Source: a bacterium (GTDB taxonomy: Bacteria; Krumholzibacteriota; Krumholzibacteriia; LZORAL124-64-63). Taken from it: DNA of 64,000 nucleotides. This document shows positions 11,962-20,473 of this stretch, in pieces. The notes beneath the pieces are model-generated. The model had not been told where the DNA came from. It worked only from the letters and a program-made list of their open reading frames with translations, and ran no database searches. A program made the translations under genes and the position numbers. The stretch spans positions 1-64,000 of the forward strand of contig JADJCK010000011.1 of assembly GCA_016703265.1 (NCBI GenBank), in the 5' to 3' direction. Positions within the stretch are counted from its first letter, which is position 1. Every line of letters starts with the position of its first letter.

Positions 11962-12097
11962 AATGCCACCTGGACTTTCGTCGACCTTCCGGGCTTGCGC
12001 CGGCCGTGGGTTCCCGGTTGGGCGAACCCGAGTGCAACCCCTATCGGATGAATCGGAAACGTCCTTAGCCGATTTCGTGCGCCGGGCGGCACGGCCA

Positions 12098-12126
12098 TTG
12101 ACAGGACGGCCGATCCGGGGTATCAT
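12098..12126 (+). promoter_or_regulatory. Promoter of the trp operon
   Basis: Perfect -35 TTGACA at 12098-12103, 17-nt spacer, -10 TATCAT at 12121-12126. The predicted transcription start is near 12133, 37 nt before the leader peptide ATG. This is the best sigma70-type promoter in the window. Confidence 0.8.
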
Positions 12127-12169
12127 CAATCCGGTATTGAGATTCGGCCTCAACGGACCGGGGATCCCG

Positions 12170-12304
12170 ATGTTCGTCCGCACCAACCACTTCTCCCGTG
12201 CCAGGGGCGCCCAGAGCGGCAGCGCCGGCACGTGGCGTTGGTGGCATTGGCGGGCGACGGGCCCGGAGGCCGGCACTGGTGCGCGCGGAGGTTCCCTGAA
12301 CTGA
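12170..12304 (+). CDS. trpL: trp operon leader peptide (44 residues, four Trp codons)
   Basis: A short ORF starting ATG 12170 and stopping TGA 12302-12304 lies between the trp promoter and trpE. It encodes Trp at codons 22, 24, 25 and 27 (TGG at 12233, 12239, 12242 and 12248), within TWRWWHW. Four Trp in six residues is far above chance and is the hallmark of ribosome-mediated attenuation. Stalling of the ribosome at these codons when Trp-tRNA is scarce would decide which of the downstream hairpins forms. The ribosome binding site is only moderate (GGGGAT five nt upstream). It is longer than the 14-residue E. coli TrpL. Confidence 0.8.
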   Translation: MFVRTNHFSRARGAQSGSAGTWRWWHWRATGPEAGTGARGGSLN

Positions 12305-12361
12305 CCTGACCGCGAACCCGAGCTGAACCCGAGCCCGTCATCCCCCGGATGTCGGGTTTTT
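12251..12361 (+). promoter_or_regulatory. trp attenuator: mutually exclusive antiterminator and terminator
   Basis: Terminator: CCCGTCATCC (12334-12343), CCC loop, GGATGTCGGG (12347-12356), nine of ten pairs, then TTTTT (12357-12361). Antiterminator: GACGGGCCCGG (12256-12266) can pair with CCGAGCCCGTC (12329-12339) in ten of eleven positions, which consumes the left terminator arm. A third hairpin, CGGGC (12251-12255) with GCCCG (12261-12265), directly behind the last Trp codon would sequester the antiterminator strand. This is the classical 1:2 / 2:3 / 3:4 logic. Inferred by eye from complementarity; energies were not computed. Confidence 0.75.
12334..12361 (+). terminator. Intrinsic terminator of the trp leader
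   Basis: Ten-base arms (one T-T mismatch), 3-nt loop and a run of five T, 80 nt upstream of the trpE ATG. Its position between leader peptide and structural genes marks it as the attenuator rather than an operon end. Confidence 0.8.
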
Positions 12362-12440
12362 CGTTATCTGGCTTTGCATTCGTTTCCAGGACCACTCGTC
12401 GCCCGCGCCGCCACCGGCGCACAGCCTTGCAGGAGCTGCC

Positions 12441-13958
12441 ATGACCGAGCCGAACCGCCGCCCACCGCTCGCAACGCCGGAAGCCCCGGCGCCGCTGGAG
12501 CCGGTGCGCGCGGTGATTCCCGCCGACCTCGAGACCCCGGTCTCCGTGTTCCTGAAGCTGGAAGGGCGCGGCGCCGTGTTCCTGCTCGAGAGCGTCGAGC
12601 GCGGGCTGCAGATGGGACGCTACTCGTTCATCGGGCTGGATCCCGGCGTGGAGCTGACGCAGCGCGACGACACGGTCGTGGTCACGCGGCACCAGGAGGG
12701 CCGCGCCACGGTGATGACCACCGCGATCGATCCGGCCGACCCGCTGGCCGCGGTGCGCAGCGAGCTGGCGCGCGCGCCGCTGGCGCCGTCGCCGGACCGG
12801 CCGTTGCCGCCACCGCTGGGCGGCGCCGTGGGCTACCTCGGCTACGACCTGGTGCGGTACTTCGACGGCATTCCGCTGCCGGACGGCGGCGGCGACGAGT
12901 TGCCCGGATTCCATTTCGTGGTGCCGCGCACGATGGTCGTGTTCGACCACGCGCGCAGCGAGCTGGAGATCCTGTCGGTGCCGGAAGGGCCGCAGGCGGC
13001 GGACCGCGAGCGGGCCGGGGCGCGCATCCGGCAGCTCCTCGAGCTGCTGGCAGCCCCGCTGCCGGCCTCGGCGCTGCGACAGGGGCCCACCGTGCCGGCG
13101 CGGGATGAATTTCCCGCCCATGCCGGCGACCTGCGCGCCGAGGTGTCACGTGAGGAATTCATGGACCGCGTGCGTCGCGCCCAGGAGCACATCCTGGCCG
13201 GCGACGCGTTCCAGATCGTGCTCAGCCAGCGCCTGGTAGGCACCGCGACGGTACCGCCGTTCGCGGTCTACCGGGCGCTGCGCATCCTCAATCCCAGCCC
13301 CTACCTGTTCTACCTCGACTTCGGCGATCACCAGCTCATCGGCTCGTCGCCGGAGATGCTGGTGCGCCTGCACGAGGGCCGGCTGCAGGTCAATCCCATC
13401 GCGGGCACACGTCCGCGCGGTGACACGGCCGCCGCCGACAATGCGCTGGCGGCAGACCTCCTGGCCGATGAAAAGGAACGCGCCGAGCACGTGATGCTGG
13501 TGGACCTGGGACGCAACGACCTCGGCCGCGTCTGCCGCCTGGGCTCCGTGCAAGTGGACGACTTCATGGCGATCGAACGGTACAGCCACGTCATGCACCT
13601 CGTGTCCCGGGTGTCGGGCGAGATGCTGCCGGGCCTGGACATGTTCGATGCGCTGCGCTCGACGTTCCCCGCCGGCACGGTCTCGGGAGCGCCGAAGATC
13701 CGCGCCATGCAGATCATCAGCGAACTGGAGGGCCGACGGCGCGGGCACTATGCCGGGGCGGTCGGCTATTTCGGGCAGTCCGGCGACATGGACATGTGCA
13801 TCGCCATCCGCACGCTCCTGTGCCGGGGCGAGCAATTCAGCGTGCAGGCCGGCGCCGGCATCGTCGTCGATTCGGATCCCGCGCGGGAACACGAGGAGAC
13901 CCTCGACAAGATGAGCGCACTGGCGCGCGCCGTGCGGCTGGCCGGGGAGGGACGCTGA
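12441..13958 (+). CDS. trpE: Anthranilate synthase component I
   Basis: Converts chorismate plus ammonia to anthranilate, with TrpG supplying ammonia. 505 residues, normal length. The N-terminal allosteric motif LLES is at residues 48-51, so Trp feedback inhibition is expected in addition to attenuation. The chorismate-binding domain shows GDAFQIVLSQR, PSPYLFYLDFGDHQLIGSSPEMLVR, NPIAGTRPRG, ERAEHVMLVDLGRNDLGRV and the C-terminal AGAGIVVDSDP. ATG 12441 has AGGAG 10 nt upstream. It is the first gene after the attenuator; trpG follows after two nt. No frameshift, in contrast to the preceding 11 kb. Confidence 0.97.
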   Translation: MTEPNRRPPLATPEAPAPLEPVRAVIPADLETPVSVFLKLEGRGAVFLLESVERGLQMGRYSFIGLDPGVELTQRDDTVVVTRHQEGRATVMTTAIDPADPLAAVRSELARAPLAPSPDRPLPPPLGGAVGYLGYDLVRYFDGIPLPDGGGDELPGFHFVVPRTMVVFDHARSELEILSVPEGPQAADRERAGARIRQLLELLAAPLPASALRQGPTVPARDEFPAHAGDLRAEVSREEFMDRVRRAQEHILAGDAFQIVLSQRLVGTATVPPFAVYRALRILNPSPYLFYLDFGDHQLIGSSPEMLVRLHEGRLQVNPIAGTRPRGDTAAADNALAADLLADEKERAEHVMLVDLGRNDLGRVCRLGSVQVDDFMAIERYSHVMHLVSRVSGEMLPGLDMFDALRSTFPAGTVSGAPKIRAMQIISELEGRRRGHYAGAVGYFGQSGDMDMCIAIRTLLCRGEQFSVQAGAGIVVDSDPAREHEETLDKMSALARAVRLAGEGR

Positions 13959-13960
13959 CC

Positions 13961-14560
13961 ATGATCCTGCTCATCGACAACTACGATTCGTTCACGTGGA
14001 ACCTTGTGCAGGCGTTCGGCAGCCAGGGCGCCGAGGTGCGCGTCGAGCGCAACGACGCGATCACCGTCGAACAGGCGCTGGCCCTGGCGCCGGCGGCGCT
14101 GGTCGTCTCGCCGGGGCCCGGCGGGCCGCGCGACGCCGGCGTGAGCCTGGCGATGATCAGCGCCTTCACCGGTCGCGTGCCCATCCTCGGCGTCTGCCTG
14201 GGCCACCAGTGCATCGTCGAGGCTGCGGGCGGCAGCGTGATCCGCGCCGCGCGGCCGGTGCACGGCAAGACGAGCCGCATCTACCACGACGGCGCCGGCA
14301 TCTATGCCGGGCTCTCGAACCCGTTCGAGGCCACGCGTTACCACTCTCTGATTGCGGCCGAGGGCGACCTGCCGGCTTCGTTGCGCGTCACCAGCTATAC
14401 GTCCGACGGCGAGATCATGGGCGTGCGCCACACCCAGCACCTTGTCGAGGGCGTGCAGTTCCATCCCGAGTCGATCCTGACCCTCGAAGGCCGGCTGCTG
14501 CTGGCCAATTTCCTGGGCGCCGTGCGCGCCGCCGGAGGCCGCCATGGGCAACCTGCCTGA
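13961..14560 (+). CDS. trpG: Anthranilate synthase component II, glutamine amidotransferase
   Basis: Class I (triad) glutamine amidotransferase of 199 residues. It starts MILLIDNYDSFTWNLVQ and has the oxyanion motif PGPGGP, nucleophile Cys79 in GVCLGHQ, and the His/Glu pair in EGVQFHPESI. It releases ammonia for TrpE. It begins two nt after the trpE stop and overlaps trpD by 17 nt, so it is coupled to both. As in many bacteria it may also serve PabB, since no separate pabA is visible. Separate from trpD, unlike the E. coli trpGD fusion. Confidence 0.96.
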   Translation: MILLIDNYDSFTWNLVQAFGSQGAEVRVERNDAITVEQALALAPAALVVSPGPGGPRDAGVSLAMISAFTGRVPILGVCLGHQCIVEAAGGSVIRAARPVHGKTSRIYHDGAGIYAGLSNPFEATRYHSLIAAEGDLPASLRVTSYTSDGEIMGVRHTQHLVEGVQFHPESILTLEGRLLLANFLGAVRAAGGRHGQPA

Positions 14561-15602
14561 ACCGATCCCGGACCCGTCGCGCGAGGCGCTGGAGCTGGTC
14601 ATCGCCGGCCGCGACCTTGGTCGCGAACGGGCCCGCGACCTGATGGCCGCCGTGATGGCCGGCCAGGTGCCGCCGACGCGCCTGGGCGGACTGCTTGTGG
14701 CGCTGCGTGCGCGGGGCGAGACCGTGGACGAGATCACGGGCTTCGCCGAGGCCATGCGGCACGGCGCCGTGGCGATCAGCTGCCGTCGCCAGGGACTCGT
14801 GGACACCTGCGGCACCGGCGGCGACGGCGCGGGCACCTTCAACATCTCCACGGCCACGGCGCTGGCGGCCGCCGGCATGGGGATTCCCGTGGCCAAGCAC
14901 GGGAATCGGGCCGTGTCGTCGCGCAGCGGCAGCGCCGACGTGCTGGAGGCGCTCGGCGTGAACCTCGAGGTGGGCCCGGTCCGTGCCGGCGAACTGCTGG
15001 ACGAGCTGGGACTGGCCTTCCTCTTTGCGCCGCTCATGCACCCGGCCATGCGCCACGCCGGTCCCGTGCGCCGCGAACTGGGCGTGCGCACGGTGTTCAA
15101 CGTGCTCGGACCGCTGACCAATCCTGCGGGCGCCGAGTTGCAGCTGCTGGGCGTGTTCGATCCCGCGCTCTGCGAGAGCATGGCGCGCGTGCTGGGCGCG
15201 CTCGGCTCGCGGCGCGCCTTCGTCGTGCACGGTGCCGGCGGACTGGACGAGGTTTCGCCCCTGGGGCCCACGCTGGTGGCGGAACTGCGACGCGGCGCGG
15301 TGCGCACGTTCACGTTCGACCCGGCCGACGCCGGCATCGACCGGTGCGAGCCGGCCGACCTGGCCGGCGGCACGGCCGCCGAGAACGCGGCGATCATCAC
15401 GGCCGTACTCTCGGGCCGCCCCGGGCCGGCCGCCGACGCCGTGGCGCTGAACGCGGGCTTCGTGGCCGTGCTGGCCGGACGTGCTCCCGACTTCCGCGCC
15501 GGCGTGGCGCTGGCGCGCGCGGCACTCCGCAGCGGCGCCGCCCTGCGCGTGTTGCACCAGCTGGCGCGCGCGACCGGCGGCGTGCCACGGGAGGCGGCAT
15601 GA
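14544..15602 (+). CDS. trpD: Anthranilate phosphoribosyltransferase
   Basis: Transfers phosphoribose from PRPP to anthranilate. 352 residues. The PRPP-binding signature DTCGTGGDGAGTFNIST is near residues 87-103, followed by VAKHGNRAVSSRSGSADVLEALG, which binds substrate and metal; LGPLTNPA and the GLDE motif (GGLDEVSP) are also present. The ATG at 14544 follows GGAGG. The stop overlaps the trpCF start in ATGA. Confidence 0.97.
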   Translation: MGNLPEPIPDPSREALELVIAGRDLGRERARDLMAAVMAGQVPPTRLGGLLVALRARGETVDEITGFAEAMRHGAVAISCRRQGLVDTCGTGGDGAGTFNISTATALAAAGMGIPVAKHGNRAVSSRSGSADVLEALGVNLEVGPVRAGELLDELGLAFLFAPLMHPAMRHAGPVRRELGVRTVFNVLGPLTNPAGAELQLLGVFDPALCESMARVLGALGSRRAFVVHGAGGLDEVSPLGPTLVAELRRGAVRTFTFDPADAGIDRCEPADLAGGTAAENAAIITAVLSGRPGPAADAVALNAGFVAVLAGRAPDFRAGVALARAALRSGAALRVLHQLARATGGVPREAA

Positions 15603-16983
15603 GCTTCCTGGACGACATCCGGCCGCTCAAGCTGGCCGAGGCCGCGCGCTATCGCGCCTCGTTCACCACCGTTCCTGCGGTGCGACCCCAGGACCGGCCC
15701 GTTCGCGACTTCCGCAGCGCGCTGCGCGGCGGCCGGCGGATCATTGCCGAGATCAAGGGGCGCGCCCCCAGCCATCCGGGATTCGCGCTGACGACGCCCG
15801 TCGATCGCGTGGCCCGTTCGTACCTGCGCGGCGGTGCTGCAGCCCTGTCGCTGGTGACCGATCGCACGCATTTCGGCACCGGCCTTGAAGACCTGGACGC
15901 GGCGCGTTCGGCCGGCCTGCCCGTCATCGCCAAGGATTTCGTGCTGGATCCGGTGCAGATCGACGCGGCCTGGGCCGCGGGCGCCGACTGCGTGCTGCTG
16001 ATCGCCCGCTGGCTCGAGGCGCCCACACTGGCGTCGCTGCTGGCGCACGCGCGGGGCCTGGGCCTGCAGGTCCTGGTCGAGTGCCACGACGAGCGCGACG
16101 TCGACCTGGCGCTGGCTGCGGGCGCCGACCTGGTCGGCGTCAACAATCGCGACCTGGCCGCCCTGCGCACCGATCTGGGCCGCGGCGAGCGCCTGTTGCC
16201 GCGACTGCCCTCCCACGTCGTCCGCGTGGCCGAGAGCGGCCTCTACACCGCAGCGGATGTGGAACGGCTGGCGTGCGCCGGGGCGGATGCGTTCCTGATC
16301 GGGCACGCGCTGCTGCAGAGTCCGGACCCTGGCGACACCGTGGCCGTGCTCGGCGGTCGCCGCGCGGGCGACGTGCCGCTCGTCAAGGTCTGCGGACTGA
16401 CCACTCCCGGGGATGCCCGCCTGGCCGCCGCGGCCGGCGCCGACCTGCTGGGCCTGGTCTTCGCCGAGAGCCCGCGTCGCGTCGACATCGACCAGGCACG
16501 TGCGATCCGCGCTGCGCTGCCGCTGGCCCGGCTGGTGGGCGTGTTCCGCAACCACGGGCTGGAAGAGCTGCTGGCAACCGTTGCCGCAGTCGACCTCGAC
16601 CTGGTGCAACTGCACGGCGACGAGTCGCCGGCCTTCGCCGCCGAAGTGACACGCGCGGCCGGCGTGCCGGTGATCCGTGCCCTGGTGCCGGAACAGGCCG
16701 ACGACGCGACGGTGGGGACCCACGACGCGGCCGCCTATTTCCTGGTCGACCCGCCGAAGGGCTCCGACGCGGCCGCCTCGCGTGCGGCCGTCGTGGCGGC
16801 GGCCGGCCGCCTGGCCCAGGCCGGCGGCCGCGTGCTGCTGGCCGGCGGCCTCGGGCCGGTCGACGTGGCCGGGGCCGTTGCCGCGGCACGCCCCTTCGGC
16901 GTGGACGTCTGCCGCGGCGTCGAGAGTGCGCCCGGTCGCAAGGACGCCGCGTTGCTCACTGCTTTCCTGAAGGAGGCCGGAAG

Positions 16984-16987
<4 letters not shown>
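15599..16987 (+). CDS. trpCF: Fused indole-3-glycerol-phosphate synthase / phosphoribosylanthranilate isomerase
   Basis: 462 residues holding two TIM barrels. Residues 1 to about 255 are TrpC: RRIIAEIKGRAPSHPG, LSLVTDRTHFG, VIAKDFVLDPVQI, LVECHDERDVDLALAAGADLVGVNNRDL and VAESGLYTAADV. Residues from about 260 (PLVKVCGLTTPGDARLAAAAGADLLGLVFAESPRRV) to the end are TrpF: LDLVQLHGDES, FLVDPPKGS and the C-terminal GVDVCRGVESAPGRKD. Bifunctional TrpC-F is known in enterobacteria and some other lineages; the order C then F is the same. The fusion places PRA isomerisation and the following ring closure in one chain. ATGA overlaps are seen at both ends. Confidence 0.95.
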
Positions 16988-18238
<1,251 letters not shown>

Positions 18239-18255
<17 letters not shown>

Positions 18256-19069
18256 CGTGGTCGAGCAACTGCGCCGCGACGGCGTGCGACCGGTGGTGCC
18301 GTTCGTGACGGCCGGATTTCCCGACCCGGACGCCTGCCGCGGCGCGCTGCGGGGCGCGAAGGACGCCGGCTGCCGGCTGGTGGAGATCGGCGTGCCGTTC
18401 AGCGATCCGGTGGCCGACGGGCCGGTCATCCAGGCGGCTTCGCAAAGGGCGCTGGCCCAGGGCATGACGCTGGCCGGCTCCCTTGAGCTGGCGGCGTGGG
18501 CCCACCGCGAGCTCGAACTTGCGGTCGTGCTCATGGGCTACCTGAACCCGGTGCTGCGGATGGGCGCTCCTGCATTCACGCGCGCGGCCGCCGCGGCCGG
18601 CGTGGCCGGGGTCATCGTGCCGGACCTGCCGCTCGAGGAATCGGCTCTGCTGGGCGCCGCGCTGGCCGAAGCAGGCATCGACCTGGTGCCGCTCGTGGCG
18701 CCCACCACCGACGCCGATCGCCTGCGCCGCCAGGCCGAACGGGCTTCCGGTTTCCTCTACCTCGTCTCGACCACCGGCGTGACGGGCACGGGCGCCGGCG
18801 CCGGCGACGACCTCGAAGCGTACGTCGCACGCGTGCGCGCTGCCTGCGCGTTGCCGCTCTATGTGGGTTTCGGCGTCGGCACGACTGCGCAGGCCGCGCG
18901 CGTGGCGTCCTGCGCCGACGGCGCCATCGTCGGCAGCGCCCTGCTGCGGCGTCTGGAGACGGCCGGAAATGCGGAGATCGCGCGCGCGACCGCCGCCGGA
19001 TTCATCGGTGAACTGGACCGCGCCATGAACGCGGGCGCGGCTGGCCGCGCGAAAGGCGAACGCACATGA
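18239..19069 (+). CDS. trpA: Tryptophan synthase alpha chain
   Basis: Cleaves indole-3-glycerol phosphate to indole, passed through a tunnel to TrpB. 276 residues, TIM barrel. Visible: PVVPFVTAGFPDPD, the catalytic Glu in LVEIGVPFSDPVADGPVIQ, LMGYLNPVLRMG, VPDLPLEES (second catalytic Asp), APTTDADR, YLVSTTGVTG and YVGFGVGT. The terminal ATGA joins it to the DAHP synthase gene. No unusual residues. Confidence 0.97.
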
Positions 19070-20094
19070 TCATCGTGATGAGGGAGAACGCGACGCTGCA
19101 GGAACTGAGCGGCGTCATCCGTGAACTGGAAGCGCGCGGCCTGCGTCCGCGGCCGTCGCACGGGAACAGCCGCACCGTGGTCGGCGTGATGGAAGCGGGC
19201 GCTTCACAGCTGGAAGGCGTGTCGGCGCTGCCCGGCGTGGAACAGGTCTCGACCATGTCGAGCAGCTTCAAGATGGTCAGCCGCGACTTCCGCGCCGAGC
19301 CGACCGTGATCAACCTCGGTGGTGCTCAGGTGGGCGGCCGCAACTTCGTGGTGATGGCGGGCCCGTGCGCCGTGGAGTCGACCGGCCAGCTGCTGGCCTG
19401 CGCGCGGCAGGTGCGCGCCTGCGGCGGCAGTGCGCTGCGGGGCGGCGCCTTCAAGCCGCGCACGTCGCCGTACAGTTTCCAGGGGCTGGGCGAGGAAGGG
19501 CTGAAGATCCTCGCCGCCGCGCGCGAGGAAACGGGGCTGCCCGTGATCACCGAGGTGGTCTCGCCCGACGCCGTGCCCCTGGTGGCCCGCTATGCCGACG
19601 TGCTGCAGATCGGCGCCCGCAACATGCAGAACTATGCGTTGCTCGAGGCCGTGGGGCGCGAGCGCAAGCCGGTGCTGCTCAAGCGCGGACTGATGTCGAC
19701 CATCGAGGAACTGCTGCTCGCGGCCGAGTACCTGCTCTCGAACGGCAACCACCAGGTGATGCTCTGCGAGCGCGGCATCCGCACCTTCGAGCGCGCGACG
19801 CGCAACACGCTGGACCTGTCGGCGGTGCCGGTGATCAAGCAGTTGAGCCACCTGCCGGTGATCGTCGATCCCAGCCACGGCGTGGGCCACAGCGCCTATG
19901 TGGAATCGATGTGCCGCGCGGCGGCGGCCGCCGGCGCCGACGGCATCATCGTCGAGATGCACCCCGACCCGGCGAAGGCGGTGTCAGACGGGCAGCAGAG
20001 CCTGGATTTCGGCGCCTTCGCGCGGATGATGGATGCGGTGCGGCCGGTGGCGGCTGCGGTGGGAAGGCCGATGCCGGACCTGCCTGCCGCCTGA
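19066..20094 (+). CDS. aroF: 3-deoxy-7-phosphoheptulonate (DAHP) synthase, type I-beta with N-terminal regulatory domain
   Basis: Condenses PEP and erythrose-4-phosphate, the first step of the aromatic pathway. 342 residues. Residues 1 to about 70 form the ferredoxin-like/ACT-like extension found in Thermotoga-type DAHP synthases, where it mediates feedback inhibition. The barrel has VVMAGPCAVES, LRGGAFKPRTSPYSFQGLG, LQIGARNMQN, VLLKRGLMST, LCERGIRTFE and VIVDPSHGVGH. It is the last gene of the trp operon (ATGA overlap with trpA), so the entry step to chorismate is under trp control here. Followed by a 12-bp inverted repeat. Confidence 0.95.
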   Translation: MIIVMRENATLQELSGVIRELEARGLRPRPSHGNSRTVVGVMEAGASQLEGVSALPGVEQVSTMSSSFKMVSRDFRAEPTVINLGGAQVGGRNFVVMAGPCAVESTGQLLACARQVRACGGSALRGGAFKPRTSPYSFQGLGEEGLKILAAAREETGLPVITEVVSPDAVPLVARYADVLQIGARNMQNYALLEAVGRERKPVLLKRGLMSTIEELLLAAEYLLSNGNHQVMLCERGIRTFERATRNTLDLSAVPVIKQLSHLPVIVDPSHGVGHSAYVESMCRAAAAAGADGIIVEMHPDPAKAVSDGQQSLDFGAFARMMDAVRPVAAAVGRPMPDLPAA

Positions 20095-20104
20095 GGAAAG
20101 CACA

Positions 20105-20140
20105 GCAGCCGGCGGTGGACCAGGGTCGACCGCCGGCTGC
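20105..20140 (+). terminator. Candidate hairpin at the end of the trp operon
   Basis: A 12-bp perfect inverted repeat (20105-20116 with 20129-20140) around a 12-nt loop starts ten nt after the aroF stop. There is no T-run, so it may act as a Rho-assisted or RNA-stabilising hairpin rather than a true intrinsic terminator. Confidence 0.5.
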
Positions 20141-20398
20141 CGAGGACATCCGCGGGTCCAGTCCTCCCAGCCCGTCCCCACGGCAGCGAATGTGAAGCAA
20201 GGATGCGGCCACTTTAGGGTGGGCATCCGTGCGCTATCCCTTCGCACAGCCAACCGATTGCGACGGCGCATCCTGCGCACCAGGCTCGCGCATCGCGGCG
20301 GGCGACGCCCCGTTTGCAAAGTGTCCCGGTGTCCCACACGGGACAAAACATCGCGCGTCCGCGGATCACGCCGAATCCATGGTCCACCAGAAGGTGCT

Positions 20399-20421
20399 GC
20401 GCCCTCCGGAAGGGAGGGCGC
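20399..20421 (-). terminator. Hairpin downstream of the STAS/HD-GYP gene
   Basis: GCGCCCTCC and its exact complement flank a 5-nt loop, 53 nt beyond the stop of the minus-strand gene at 20474. No T-tract follows in either direction. The remaining intergenic stretch 20141-20473 shows no supported gene or promoter. Confidence 0.4.
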
Positions 20422-20473
20422 GGCGTTCCGAGAGAATCAGGACAGCGGGACACGCGCGCGTGACGCGCCCCGG

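Noticed and set aside
13766..16723. 985-codon open frame on the minus strand across the trp operon
   Set aside because: Antisense shadow in GC-rich DNA; the plus strand codes trpE/G/D/CF with full motifs and the minus translation is low-complexity without domains.
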